A DNA stretch of 64,000 nt from assembly GCA_025594325.1 (NCBI GenBank), contig JANHCV010000015.1, positions 930,001 to 994,000 on the forward strand. The letters are read 5' to 3'. The notes below the pieces were generated by a model. That model made no database searches, was not told the DNA's origin, and saw nothing but the letters and a program-made list of their open reading frames with translations. Numbering within the stretch: position 1 is the first letter of the stretch; the number at the start of each line of letters is the position of its first letter. The stretch comes from Blastocladiella emersonii ATCC 22665. Its lineage: Eukaryota; Blastocladiomycota; Blastocladiomycetes; Blastocladiales; Blastocladiaceae. Shown here one piece after another: positions 21,791 through 33,733 of this stretch. The translations under genes and the position numbers were made by a program.

Positions 21791-23275
21791 ATGTCGACGA
21801 ATCTGAGCGCGGCCTCGGCAAGCCCCCCGCGGCGCATGAGCTATCTGCCCTCAATGACGTCGCCGGTCGGGTCGCCGCCGAACGGCGGCGGCGCGTCGCT
21901 GCTGGCGCTGTCGGCGGACCCGCTCGAAGATGCGGACCCGGAGCGGCTGGCGGCGATGCTGCACGACTCGCAGCAGGTGACGTCGGTGCTGGCCGAGGAG
22001 AACGAGTACCTGCAGCGCAAGACGGCCAACCAGGCGTCCGAGGCGGCCAAGCTCAACGCGACGGTGGCGCGGCTCGAGCAGGCGCTGTTCCGGGCGCAGG
22101 CGCAGATCGACGACCTGCAGCGCGACCGCGCCTCGCTCGCGGCGGCCAAGCGGTCGCTCGAGAAGAAGCTCGACTCGGAGGTGTCGCTGCTCGACACGGA
22201 GCGGCTGACGTGGGTCCAGCGCGAGGAGGAGCTCGCCGAGCTGCGCAAGACGGTGCGCCACGCCACTTCGGTCGCCCTCAACGCGTCGCCGCCGTCGTCC
22301 CAGGTCGGCGACGACACGCAGTCGGTGGTGGACGAGGCCGAGATGGGCGTGGGCGACGCGGCGGCGCAGCGCATGACGTCGGCGGCCACGGCGCGCGACA
22401 TCAAGGCGGCGTCGCGGGCGCTGCGGGCGCAGGAGTCGCTGATTGTCGACCTGCGCGGCGAGATCAGCGAGCTGTCGTCGACGCTCGACACGGCCAACGC
22501 GCACAACGACGAGCTCAAGGACCGCGTGGTCGAGCTGTCCAACGAGCTGATCCAGCTCGAGGAGATCAACAAGGCGCTCATGGAGGAGAACGAGGCGTTC
22601 CAGATGCTGCTGTCGGAGCGCACCGTCAACGGCGATTTCTACCTGGCGCGGCCGCTGTCCGAGTACACGGACGAGGCCACGTCGCCGACCGGGACGCTGG
22701 CGGGGGCGTCGGCGTCGTCCACGTCGCTCGCGGCCGAGATCGAGGCGCCGGCCAACGCCGAGGAGGTGCGGCGGCTCACGCAGGAGAACAAGGCGCTCAC
22801 CGTGTACATCCAGAAGATCCTGTCGCGCATCATGGAGCACCCGGAGCTGCAGCTGCTCCTCGCGCAGGACTACTCGGCCGACGTGGCGGCGCCCGCCATC
22901 CGGTCGTCGTCGCTGACCCCGGCCGCCGAGGGGAGCAGCGGCAAGACCGCGTCGTCGGTGGCGTCGCGCCGCACCACGATCGCGGGCGCCACGCCCGAGT
23001 CGGCGGCCAAGCGCGCGTCCAAGCGGCTCAGCTGGATCCCGCGCCGCGTGTCCATGTTCGCCGGCGGGCTCGGGCTCGCGGCCGGCGGCGGCTCGGGCAA
23101 CGGCGGCAGCACGTCGCCAGGCTCGCAGCGCGACCGGTCGCGGTCCCCGCTCGAGGGCGACTCGGTGGCCGAGGACGTCGAGGGCGAGGCGGCGGGCGGC
23201 GACGCGGACCGCGACACGGTGCTGGTCGTCGACACGCCGACGCCCATGCCGCTGCCAAGCGCGCGGATCCGCTGA
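21791..23275 (+). CDS. Coiled-coil protein, function unknown
   Basis: A single exon of 494 residues. After a Ser/Pro-rich head come two long heptad-rich coiled coils. The first (about 50-150) includes VLAEENEYLQRKTANQ. The second (about 205-285) includes LIVDLRGEISELSSTLDTAN and LIQLEEINKALMEENEAFQM, followed by LLSERTVNGDFYL. A third short helix (about 320-360) contains RRLTQENKALTVYIQKILSR. The tail is basic, Ser/Gly-rich and disordered. The LLSERTxNGDF block looks conserved, reminiscent of uncharacterised fungal coiled-coil proteins, but I cannot name the family. No transmembrane helix or signal peptide. Confidence 0.8.
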   Translation: MSTNLSAASASPPRRMSYLPSMTSPVGSPPNGGGASLLALSADPLEDADPERLAAMLHDSQQVTSVLAEENEYLQRKTANQASEAAKLNATVARLEQALFRAQAQIDDLQRDRASLAAAKRSLEKKLDSEVSLLDTERLTWVQREEELAELRKTVRHATSVALNASPPSSQVGDDTQSVVDEAEMGVGDAAAQRMTSAATARDIKAASRALRAQESLIVDLRGEISELSSTLDTANAHNDELKDRVVELSNELIQLEEINKALMEENEAFQMLLSERTVNGDFYLARPLSEYTDEATSPTGTLAGASASSTSLAAEIEAPANAEEVRRLTQENKALTVYIQKILSRIMEHPELQLLLAQDYSADVAAPAIRSSSLTPAAEGSSGKTASSVASRRTTIAGATPESAAKRASKRLSWIPRRVSMFAGGLGLAAGGGSGNGGSTSPGSQRDRSRSPLEGDSVAEDVEGEAAGGDADRDTVLVVDTPTPMPLPSARIR

Positions 23276-23600
23276 CGAGGGACGGGAGAGAACCAGTTTT
23301 GTTCATGTATTCTTTGTGTAATAATTACCATGCCGTGACACGCGCCTTCCTGCGTTCTTCCTCGAAGCGAACGCCACCGGCGGGACCGCCACCCTTCGCG
23401 CCGACCGCGCCGACCGCGCCGACCGACCGCCAGCCTCGCGCCCGCGCCCGCCCCCTCTCCTCCCCACACTGCATGCCCACCTCGCCTCCCGCACCACACA
23501 CCGATGGAACACCGTAGAAGTCGCTGCATCGTCGCCCTGTAACCGCGCATTGCCCACCACGAACGCCACGAACGCAACAACCACCGCCCACGCCGACGCC
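23276..23600. other. Intergenic region upstream of the Caf120-like gene
   Basis: C-rich promoter-like stretch (about 23380-23480) with no coding signal. A run of ACGAACGCAACAACC-like sequence precedes the ATG. Confidence 0.4.
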
Positions 23601-26600
23601 ATGTCCATCACGCCCGCCCCCGTCCTCGACGCCGGGCAATGGATCCAGGACCCGGCGGTACGCGTTGCCGACGCTGCCGAACCCTCGCCCCAAGGGCTGC
23701 CCGCTCACGCCCCGGTGTGCGACCCTCTAGCTGCTCGCGCGCGCCGCCCTGCCGACGGGCTGCCCGCACCCGCCCGCGCTGCCCGCGCCCGAGATCCCCG
23801 CCGACACGCCGGCCGACGTGGCGCCGATTGCGCGCGACTTTGCCGACTTTGCCGCCAAGCCCTACTTTGCCGGCTTCGTGCGCAAGGCCAACCGCCAGGC
23901 GCCCGACGGCCGCGCCCTGCCGCGCCTGGACTGGTCGTGCTGGTACGTCGAGCACACGGGCCCGATCCTCGTCTTCTGGCCGTGCTCGGCGCTCCCGCTG
24001 CCCGCCGCCGCCGCCGCCGACCCGTCGCTCGTCGACGCCTGGGTCCTGCACCTCAAGACCACCGCCACCCCAAACTTCATCAACATCACCGACTCGGACG
24101 TGCGCGCCGTCGCGCCCTCGGCCGCCGCCACCGACGGCCGCGACCACGTCCTCGCTCTCAACACCGCCGGGTGCAACCTGTACCTGCTCGAGGCCGCGTC
24201 GCCCGCCGAGCGCGACCGCTGGGTCGCCAGCGTGCGCCTCGCCTGCTTCGAGTTCTCCAAGCTGCACGAGTGCTACACGGCCGCCTTGCTGCGCCGGCCC
24301 TCGCTCGCCACCGTCCCCGTCGCCGCAGAGCCCGCCTTTGCCGGCTACGTCCAGGTCCGCTACTCGGGCAGCACCGAGTGGACGCGCCTGTGGTGTGTCG
24401 TCAACCCCGAGAAGCCCGTCGGCTCCACCACCACCACCGGCGGCCTGCTCAAGCGCAAGTCCGTCGTCGTGACCCCGGACCGCGGCCAGATCGCCTTCTA
24501 CGCCACCAAGAAGGCCAAGAAGCCTGTCCTCACCCTCTGCAACGTGTTCCAGGCCTACGCCGTGTACCCGGAGCGCCCGCACCTCATCGACCTCTCCATG
24601 CTGTGCAAGGTCGAGGGCACCCTCTTCCTCGACGAGTCCAACCCGGCCTCGCCCGTCCCCTCCCCGTCCTTTGTCCTCATCATGACCTCGACCCCCGCCG
24701 AGATGGCCTCGTTCCTCGTCGCCACCTTTGCCCGCTTCCACCTCTACAACGTCGACCCCGTCGGCCGCCGCCGCGCCGGCTCCATCGGCGATACCACCTC
24801 CATGCGCGTCACCCCGCCGCCCCGCTCCGCCGCCGGCCCCGCACTCTACCTCGACCCGACCGCCGTCATCGGCCTCACTCGCGTCGACGGCGACCTCGTC
24901 GATACCAAGGCCCACCTCGAACGCATCCTCGCCGAGGCCCGCACCGTCACCGCCGACTCGGCCGTCGCTTCCTCAACCCGCTCGATTGCGCCCGCCTCGT
25001 CCGTCGGCGCCGCCGTGCCCCGCCCCGGGTCCGCCTCGCCCGTGCCGCGGCCCGGCTCGTCCACGGGCCCCGTGCGACCCGGCAGCGCCGTCATGAGCAC
25101 CCGCGCCCAGCAGCAGCAGCTCCCGTCCGAATCGGAAGAGTCTGAGCTCAGCGAATCGGCCGACGATGACGACGACTCGTCCGAATCCGACGACTCCGAG
25201 TCTGAATCTGAATCCGAGTCCGAGTCGGAATCGGGCTCCGACGTGTCCACGCCCGTCGCTCGCGACATGGCCCGCATGTCCATCCACGCACCGCCCACAG
25301 GCACCCCCGTCATCGAGGACACGCTGACCGTCAAGTCGTCGTCGGCCCTGCTCGAGAGCGCGACCGTCGGCTCCGAGTCGAGCGTCAACGGCGTGGGCGC
25401 CGCGACCAGCGGGGACGAGGACGATAGCTCGAGCGCCGAGGGGTCCGAGAGCGAGTCCGGGTCCGAGGAGGAGGAGTCGACGGAAAGTGAGGAGTCGGGC
25501 GACTCAGACTCAGAGTCCGAGTCGGAGAGTGAGTCGGGCAGCGACTCGGAGAACAGCAACTCGGAGAGCGAGGAGAGCGAGTCCTCGTCTGGGTCTGACG
25601 ACGAGGAGGACTATGATGATGACGACGGCCAGCTCGCCGCCGCGTCCCTGTACGACCCCAACTCGGCGGCCTTTGACCCCAACGCCATCGACTTCATGTC
25701 AGGGCTCGGCGGCAACCCGGGCATGATGATGAGCGCCCAGAATGCGGAAATGGCGGCGGGCGGCAGCGTGCGGGCCGCCGAGTTCGCGCCCAACTCGCTC
25801 CTGTCCAACCCGAACGCGGCGCCGACCAACCGCGAGAACGAGGAGCCGCTCGTCCCCGCCTTCGTGCAGTTTGGCGGTCTCCTCGCGCGGCCCAAGCCGT
25901 CGCTCCTCGCGCAGCACCAGGAGGTCCAGAAGCGTCAGCAGTACTACGCACAGCTCCAGACGCACCAGCAGCAGCAGCAGCTCGAGGCCCAGATGCGCCA
26001 GCAGGAGACGTACGCGGCGCTCAACCGGCCGCGCGGCCCGCTGCTCACCATGACGCCGCGGAACCGCGACCGCGAGGCGTCGGGCCTGCTCAGCGTCGTG
26101 TCGACCCGCGAGAAGACGCGCCAGCAGCAGAAGAACATGTACACGGGCTTCTCGTCGTCGGGCGTCGCCGAGCTTGTCGAGCGCGGGGCCGGGTCGGGCA
26201 AGCAGCTCGCCATGGACTTTGAGCGCGACCGCGAGCGGCTCCTCGCCCTCGAGCAGCGCCAGATGGCCAAGGAGCTCGCCGAGGAGCGCCAGCGGCTCGA
26301 GGAGATGATGCAGGTCAAGCGCGAGCAGCAGCGCGCCCAGCTCCAGCAGCAGCAGGTCGCCCTCCAGCAGCAGCAGCAGGCCGCCGCCGTCGCCGCCCAG
26401 CAGCAGCAGCAACAGCAGCAGCAGCTCCTCTGGCAGCAGCAGCAGGAACAGCAGCGCGTCCAGGAGCAGCAGCGCCAGCAGCAGCAGCAGCAGCAGTACG
26501 CGGCCGCCATGGGCATGTACGGCGCCCAGTCGTCCGGCGCACCCGGCTACGGCGCGCCCGACCCGCGCTCCAGCTTCATGATGCAGCAGCCCATGGGCAT

Positions 26601-27267
26601 GATGCCCGTGGGATCCAACCCCATGGCCGCTGCTGCCGCCATGTCTTCGGACTCGGACGACGGGTCCTCGGACGGCGACGAGACCGGGTCCGAGTCGGGG
26701 TCCGACGCCGCTTCGCAGTCCGGCTCCGAGTCGGCGTCCGGCGCTGGGTCGGGCACCGAGGACAGTGTCGAGAGCGACGGCCACGACGACGAGTCTTCCT
26801 CCGAGGACGAGCAGGTGCGCCGCCGCAAGCGGCAGCCGACCAAGTCGGCGACTCGCGGCGCGGCCAACGGCAAGTCCAAGCGCGACAGCAACAAGACCAT
26901 GTCCATGATGGGCGGCCTCCCACCAGGCAGCGCGGGCTTCTACGGTGCGCCCGGTGCGCCCGGCGGCTACATGCCCGCCATGTACGGCATGTCGCCCATG
27001 ATGATGCCGCCGCCGCAGGCTGGGATCCCCGGCATGGCGCCCATGCACCCGGCCGCCGCGTACCAGGCCATGCAGATGCAGCAGATGATGATGATGTCGC
27101 CCATGATGCAGAGCATGATGGTCCCGCCCGCATTCCAGCAGCAGCAGCAGCAACAGCAGCCCGACCAAGGCCGCCGATCCGATGGCAAGAAGAAGTCGGG
27201 CGGCAAGAAGTCGCCGCCCGCGGACTCCAAGAAGAAGACCAGCAGCAAGAAAAAGTCCAGATCGTGA
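23601..27267 (+). CDS. CAF120: Caf120/Skg3-like PH-domain protein
   Basis: Two exons, 23601-23657 and 23731-27267, give 1,197 residues. Caf120 is a CCR4-NOT-associated protein and Skg3 its paralogue; the family is fungal. A PH-like region at about residues 60-200 (TPNFINITDSDVRAVAPSA) precedes the typical PH domain (about 222-350). The latter has FAGYVQVRYSGSTEWTRLWC, GQIAFYATKKAKKPVLTLCN and VFQAYAVYPERPHLIDLSML, the family signature. The rest is low complexity. There is an acidic Ser/Glu/Asp tract (about 485-655), a Gln-rich region including runs encoded by CAG (about 880-945), a second acidic tract (about 988-1045), Met/Pro/Gly-rich sequence and a Lys-rich tail. Role as a CCR4-NOT partner is family knowledge. 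Confidence 0.85.
25129..25630. repeat. Ser/Glu/Asp-coding low-complexity tract
   Basis: Within the Caf120-like gene, TCCGAGTCG-type codon runs encode alternating serine and acidic residues (SESESESES-like), with a second, shorter patch at about 26640-26810. Confidence 0.8.
26320..26500. repeat. CAG-rich polyglutamine tract in the Caf120-like gene
   Basis: Dense CAG codons with occasional CAA give several glutamine runs in a row (up to about eight). Confidence 0.85.
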
Positions 27268-27914
27268 TCAACGACTGTTGCCCGTCACTAATTCGCACCT
27301 TAACGCGGAAATATATCTGCTGCCTAGCACCATCGAATGCATCGGTGACCATCAGTTAGCGATACCTACTGCGCAGGGAGATGTTCGATCAAATTCAACT
27401 CAGGGTCAGATCGACCCGTTGGGGGGCTGCTCACGCCAAGGACGTTGGCACAACAGGGGCGCGAAGTCAAGTCAGCGTTCCTTGTTGCCAACTACGTCAA
27501 GTCCAAGGGTTTTCTTTCGTGCGCAAGAGTGAGAACAATAGTCGGCCAAGAATTTAGGCAGTTTAATAAAGGAGCGGCCGCGTGGGGCTGGGTGGTCGAC
27601 CGTGGTCATGGCCATGGCCACCACTCCCGCGGCCACGGACACTTTCAACCCAGCGAGACCATGGCCGGTGGGCCGAGGCTTGAAAAAATTTACATCGTGA
27701 CATGGATTAGCATCGGCAATCAATAATAGATCAAAACGATGACAGACGCGAGAGCATCAAGAGGCGAGACCCACGCGGCAAGAGAGGCGATCCGCCGGCC
27801 CAAGAGCGCCTCCTTCCCGAGCGTCGAGAGCAAGTTCATGAAATAAAGTGTATAAATGTCAATTGGTGCAAGTGTTGAGATGAATGGTGGAGGGGAAACG
27901 GTTGAATCGGGTTG
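27268..27914. other. Convergent intergenic region
   Basis: 3' flanks of the Caf120-like (+) and zinc-finger (-) genes. It is less GC-rich than the coding DNA and no ORF looks real. An imperfect palindrome built on TGGCCATGGCCA lies at about 27602-27624. An AATAAA at 27842-27847 is on the plus strand. Confidence 0.45.
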
Positions 27915-30900
27915 TCATGTCAGCGGTTGGAGGATGTGATGGTCGTGATGCTGCATGGACTGCAGACTCACTCGCTGCTGCAGGTGCTGATGGTGATGCG
28001 GATGAGGGTGAAGATGGGGATGCTGATGGTTTGTGTGTTGGACGTGCCCGAGCCCGAGCGCGCTCCATTGCACGTCGCCGTGCAGCAGCGGGTAGCTTGG
28101 CGACTGGTTCAACGGGGTACCTTGCGACGAGCTCGTCGGTGTCGGAAGCGCGAGCCACGGTCCGGGGAGCCTCGCAGCAATCGTGGTCGTGGGAGCTGCG
28201 AGTGCGGCGGTCGCGGCTGACGGCACCGGCTGAGGGGGGAAAAGCGCGTCATAGTAAGGAGTCGGCGCCTGCGTATGCGACTGTGCCGAGTAGGCTGATT
28301 GCGAGAACGTCGTGGAACCAGGCGGCACTGCTGCTCCAATATGGTTGCTGTTGCTGTGAGAGAGGCTGTTCCCGTCGACATGATGATCCTGGGCTGCAGG
28401 GGATTTGGCAACACGACGATTTGAGCGAGGTTTCGCTCTGCTTTTTCGTTTCGCCTTGGCCGCATCGGAAGTGTCCGCGACAGTCGCCGCTGTTGGTGGA
28501 AGCGTAGTACTTGGAGAGCTGGCTGGCGGGACACCCTCGGCGATGGCAATATCCTGCTTGAGTTTGGCAACAGCCCGCGGTTTGATGCGCGGCCTCCGCG
28601 GTGCTCGATGCTTGCGCACGGCGCCAACAGGTGGTACCGGTTCGGCCGTGTCCGATCCCGAGGTAGACAAGCGGTGCGCATTGGTTGATGAGGAAGCTGA
28701 CGCAGATGCACCCTCGCGATCCGCATCCAGCGCGTGCGGAGGCCGATTGGACGCGAGGACCGCCTCAACCATGGTGATCGGGGTCTCTTCTCCAAGCACG
28801 GTCGTGACCACGTCTCGCTCACGTCCAAGCGTCGAGTAGCAAGAGCGTTCCAAAGCAACGAGGGCGAGCCCAGCAAGGTCGGTGCGACGTGGAATCTTGT
28901 GAACGCGCAGCTGGTGCGTGCGCAAGTTACCCAGCTGCGTAAACGTCTTGCAGCACCCGTCAACGAGGCAGGTGTACGGCTTGAAGCCCGAGTGCATTCG
29001 CTCGTGGGTGCGCAAGTTCCCCAACTGCGCAAATGAGCGATTACACACGGAACACCGGAACGGCTTGTCGCCCGTGTGATGGCTATTTGATCCGCCGAGG
29101 TCAGAGCGATTGATTGAGCGAGGAGGTCATCAGCGAGTGAGTGGGGATAGGCGTACCGGCGATGCGTTGTCAGATTCCCCATCTGCGTAAACGCCTTGCC
29201 GCATCCTTGAAAGTCGCACACCTGTAAGGGCAACAATGCGGATGAGCCAATGTCGCGCGAGAGGCTTGCCGCAAAAACGTACGTAGGGTCGTTCGCCATT
29301 GTGGATACGCTGGTGCGTGCGGAGGTGCGTGAGCTGAGAGAACTCGCGGCCGCAGTCCGGGACTGGACAAACCAGGTGCGGCCTCAGCGAATCGTCGCCT
29401 TCTTCGTCATCCAACACCTCGGACGAACTTTGTTGATCCGTGTCCATGGCCATGTCGACAAAGCGTGGGCCAGGGCCACGATCCGACGACCCAGCAGCTG
29501 AGCCCCATGACGAGCCATGCAGGTCCAGGTCTTCGAGAAGCGAGCGCGCACCGCCGAGTGAGGAAGACGTAACCGAGAGCGAAGGCGAAGAAGCATGGCG
29601 CGTAGTGGTGCCGTCACTGACGGTTGCTGCTCCTGGTTTCTCCAGAAGTGCTGGACTGGCTGGAGGGCAATTGGACCGGGCGTTGAGGTGGGGAAAGCGT
29701 CGGTGCAAGTGTGTCGATGCTGCCGACGGTTTCTGATGCGGTTCCTGCGGTAGAAAAGCCGAAGGGGATGAGACCAACGGGGACTGGAAGGAGATTGGAG
29801 GTTGAGATGCGTTAAAAGTCCGGTCGAGCTCGATGCTCGGGTCCGAGGCCTTCGGCGACAAGGAATCAACGGGATGATGGCGAGAAACGGAGTCGACCCA
29901 CAGCTGAAGCGAATGCTGTTGTTCTTGCTGCTGCTCTTCGTCAAGCTGTGTGGGCTGTGACGGCTGCTCGCTTGCCTGCAGAGCAAGCGGACTGGTGCTG
30001 GGCAACGCAAACAACCCTTGGTTGGCCTGGTCTTGCGGAGGATGGCATGCGAGAAGGTTTGCGAGGGAACCGGTGTCCTGCGAGTCTGCTTCTGGAGCAA
30101 GGTCCATGGCCTCGTGGTCGGTAGCGGACAGAAAGTCGGGGGTCGCGGGTCCTGCAGCAGGCGGAGTCCGGAACTCGGACGTGCCGCCGTTGAGAAACTC
30201 CCATGCACTGCTGTCCATGGAGAACGGCACCTCGACGCCCGCGCCGGTCATGGCCGAATCGGCCGCGGAGAAAAAGTCGATGCCAACGGGAGGGCCGAGA
30301 TCAGAAGAAGCGCTAAGCGGAGTCGAAGTTGGCATCGATTGCGGCGGATCAAACAGCATGGACGAGTAAGCGTGGGCATGAGAGAAGTGAGCGGCCGAGA
30401 GTGGCATGAAGGTCGAGTGTTGGATTGACTCGCTCCCGCCGGCCACTGGTAGCGAAGCCGTGGGCGTGTTGAGCTCGGACAGGAAGCTGGGCGGGGCGAC
30501 TTCAGGGTGAGGGTCCGCGCTGGTGCAGACCGGGGGTGCGAGTTTGAGCCAGGTGGGCGTGGTCGACGCGCTGCCGAATCCGCGGCCGAGCCCAGCACCA
30601 GGGCAGTCGCACGTCTCGCGCCCGGCGGCGGCACACAAAGGGCAAGAAGTCGAGGGCCCCATGTTCTGGATGCGCGGGTGAAGGTAAGGTAGCGAGTCCG
30701 TCATGGAGAGCCCTGCGGGCGGGGTGAGCTGATCAGTCGACTCGGGCAAACGTTGGCTCTTGAGGGACGACGGCGCGAGATCGCGTTGAGGCTGCAGGGC
30801 GAGCTGTTGTAGCGGCTGCTGGTGGCGCTCCATGGGCCAGCCGCCGAGAGCCTCCATGGCCGAGGACATGGTCGACAGGAGCGCGGCGCGACGCGTGTTG

Positions 30901-31274
30901 TGGTCGGCGAGGGCAGCGGCGACGGCCGACGACAGCGCGTCGAGCGTGTCGTCGCCCTGGACGCTGGGCAAGAGCAGGGGGAGATCGGAAAAGGTCGAGG
31001 ACGGGTCGCCGTGGGTCCGAGACGGGAACGGCATCCATCCCGCGTTCGTGGCCGAGGTCGGGTAGAGCGGCTGCGGCTCGGCCCACGATGCGGGTCCCGC
31101 GGCCGAGGCGGTGGCGGGTGGCAGAGGGCCCGAAGCGGCCGTGGCCCTTGCGGCATTACTTTGGCCAGGCAGAGGCGGGCCACCGAGCATGGTGTGGGGC
31201 GAGGGGAGGCGATCGGCGCGTCGCGGGTCGATGGACAGGCGGCGAAGGTTGAGCGGTAGTGCCGAGGACGGCAA
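27915..31274 (-). CDS. Azf1-like C2H2 zinc-finger transcription factor
   Basis: Three exons, 31274-29283, 29221-29157 and 29082-27915, give 1,074 residues. The N-terminal 630 residues are a long Ser/Pro/Gln-rich, activation-domain-like region. Four C2H2 fingers follow (about 635-755), split by the 61- and 74-bp introns. Their helices read FSQLTHLRTH, FTQMGNLTTH, FAQLGNLRTH and FTQLGNLRTH, linked by HNGERPY, HHTGDKPF and HSGFKPY. This order resembles yeast Azf1, whose first and later fingers have FSQATHL and FTQ-GNLRTH. Azf1 binds A-rich promoter elements and responds to carbon source. The tail is Ser/Pro/His/Gln-rich. Nuclear DNA binding is certain from the fingers; orthology to Azf1 is inference. 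Confidence 0.85.
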
Positions 31275-31721
31275 GTGTCAGGCACGGGCCCAGGCAGGGC
31301 GGGACGTGGCGCAGAGGCTGTTCGGTCGCGGCGAGTAGCAAGAAGGAGCAGCGCGGGGGGAGCAGAGGGAAGAAGAAGCGGGCTGTCGCGGGGACGGCGG
31401 GGCACGCGACGCGACGCGCCCGCGGCTCGGGCGGACGCGCGGCGGGCGCGAGAACACGCGACCGGGCGCGCAATGGGAAGCTGGCCCTGCCGGGCGGGGA
31501 GGGAGACGCGCAGGGAGACGCGCGGGTGCGAGACATTCGGCGAAATTGGGCGCGACGCGTGGGTAGGGCGGTCACGTGGCCGCGCGTCCTCGAGATGGCG
31601 TCATCCCTCGCTCGCTTCTCGCTTCTCGGCTCTCGAGTCAACTTTGCTCCGTGCGATGTACGATCATGGAATTCTAAGTGGGTGGGGGGTGAATACAAGA
31701 GGCGGCCGGGGTGGCTCGCGC
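31275..31721. other. Promoter region of the zinc-finger gene
   Basis: Purine-rich on the plus strand (pyrimidine-rich on the gene strand), as seen upstream of other genes here. It also holds the 3' flank of the PAK gene. No gene seen. Confidence 0.4.
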
Positions 31722-33733
31722 TCACTTCTTCTGCCCGCTGGCCGCCTCCTTGGCGGCCTGGATCAGGGGGCCGAGCGACGTGAGCGGCGCGGCCTTGGCC
31801 AGGAACGGGTGGCGCAGCATCTCGGCCGCCGACGGCCGGCGGTCGGCGTCGACCTCGAGGCACTTGGCCAGAAAGTCGCGGAACGTGGACGAGAGCTGGC
31901 CGGGGTTCTGCAGCTGCGGCGTGCCGTTGGTCGCAATCAGGTACAGGGCGCGCAGCGGGTTCTCGTTGAGGTACGGCGGCTCGCCCTCGATGCACTCGAG
32001 GCACAGGATCCCCGTGCTCCACACGTCCACCTTGTCGCCGTAGTCCTTGCGCGTGACAATCTCGGGCGCCATCCAGTACGGCGTGCCGACCATGGTGTTG
32101 CGCTTGGACTGGTACTCGTTGATCTGCGCGCAGTACCCAAAGTCGGTGAGCTTGATCTGGCCCTGGTTGCTGAGCACCACGTTGTCGGACTTGATGTCGC
32201 GGTGGATGATGCCCTGCGAGTGCAGGTGCGCGAGCCCCTGCAGCACCTCGCGGCACACGGCCGCGATCTGGCCCTCGGTCATGAGGTTGTACGTGACCAC
32301 GTCCGTGAGCGCGCCGCCGTCCATGTACTCCATGACGACCCACAGGTCGCCCTTCCACAGGAACGCGTCGATGAAGTTGACAATGTTCGGGTGCTTGCTC
32401 TTCTTCATCACGACAATCTCGTTGATAATGAGCTCCTTCTTGGGCTGCTGGTCGAGGTTCATCTGCTTGACCGCCACCACCTCGCCCGTCGACACCTGCG
32501 TCGCCGTGTACACGCCGCCCGACGCGCCCTGCCCGATCTTGACCAGGTTGCGGTACTGCTTGGTCGGGTCGCCCTGCGACACAATCTGCTCGAGCCGCGC
32601 CACCACTGCCTCCTTGGTCATTTCGCGCGCGGGCGCCGCGGGCGCCGCGGGCGCCGCGGCATCCTTGGGCGGCGGCAGCGGCTTGTTGCTCGCAGCGACC
32701 GCGGCAGCCGTGGCACTCGCCAGCTTCTCGGGTGCGTTGGCCGGCATGGGGACCGACGGGGCCGCAGCCGCCGGTGCGGCCGTACCCGTGGCGATCGAGG
32801 ACTGGCGGTGCGGCCGGTTGTGCGAGTCGATGCGCTTCCCACTGGGTTTGCGGCCGATGCCCGGAGAGGTGGAGGGAGAAGTGAATGAGGAGGGGCCGGT
32901 GGTCGCTGGGGCAGCCGGCGCGTACGGGCGCGCGGGGACGGATGGCTTCGGAAGCAGCATCGGGGCAGGCGCTGCCGTGGCAAGCGACGTAGCGGGGAGC
33001 GGGGCGAGAGTCGGCACGGCGAGCGGGGCCGAGGTGGACGACTCAAAGGATAATGGTGGCAGCTGCGGGGCCGAGCTGGGATCCCGTGGGGGACCAGGAA
33101 CTGCTGGCGCGGGGCGGTGGCTGCTACCGGCGACGGCGGCAAGCGCAGCGCCGGCGGCAGATGGCGGCGAGGCGAGCTTGATGGCGGTTGCCGGGGCCGA
33201 GGGCTGGCCGCCGTACTGGAACTTTGTCCACGGGCTCGGCGAGTTGACGCCCTGGGCTTCCTTGGTCGCGTCCTGGTAGAAGCCGATGATGTCGAGCACG
33301 GTCTGCGGGTGCGCGCTCTGCTCCTGCTTGCTGATGCCCGACATGGAGATGAGCGCCTGCCAGTCGGGCGGGAGGCCCGTGAACTCGCCCGTGTCGGGGT
33401 TGTACCCGACGTGCGTGAGGTGCACCGGGTTGTAGGGCCCGCTGATGGTCAGCGACTTGAGCGCGGCAGCCGTTGGCGACAGCGAGTCGCTGCTGCGGGC
33501 CGAGCCGCCCCCGCTGCCGCTCCCAGAACCGCCGTTGCCGTTGTTGTTGAACATGTCTAGGCGACACGCGGGATCAGCAAACTGGCGGGGCTCGCCAACG
33601 ACGCGAGCGAGAGCGTACCCTTGGCTGCGCCGACAAAGTTGTTCAGGACGCCCTTGAAGCCCTTCTTCTTCTCGGTCGGGCCCGGGGGGCCCTCCTCGCT
33701 GTTGATGCTGGTGGAGCTGCCGTAGTTGGACAT
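31722..33733 (-). CDS. p21-activated kinase (PAK/Ste20 family)
   Basis: Two exons, 33733-33619 and 33556-31722, give 649 residues. PAKs are Ser/Thr kinases activated by Cdc42/Rac and control polarity and MAP-kinase cascades. After a short basic stretch ([19 protein letters not shown]), a CRIB/PBD lies at about 70-115 ([20 protein letters not shown], then [12 protein letters not shown]). A Pro/Ala-rich linker leads to the kinase domain (about 371-625). It has [36 protein letters not shown], the [12 protein letters not shown] activation segment and the PAK-typical [20 protein letters not shown]. No PH domain is present, so it resembles Ste20/Pak1 more than Cla4. The 62-bp intron is GTACGC to CCTAG. 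Confidence 0.93.

Noticed and set aside
27602-27624. Palindrome around TGGCCATGGCCA as a regulatory site
   Set aside because: It is imperfect and lies in a convergent 3' spacer. GC-rich DNA gives such palindromes by chance; mentioned only as content.
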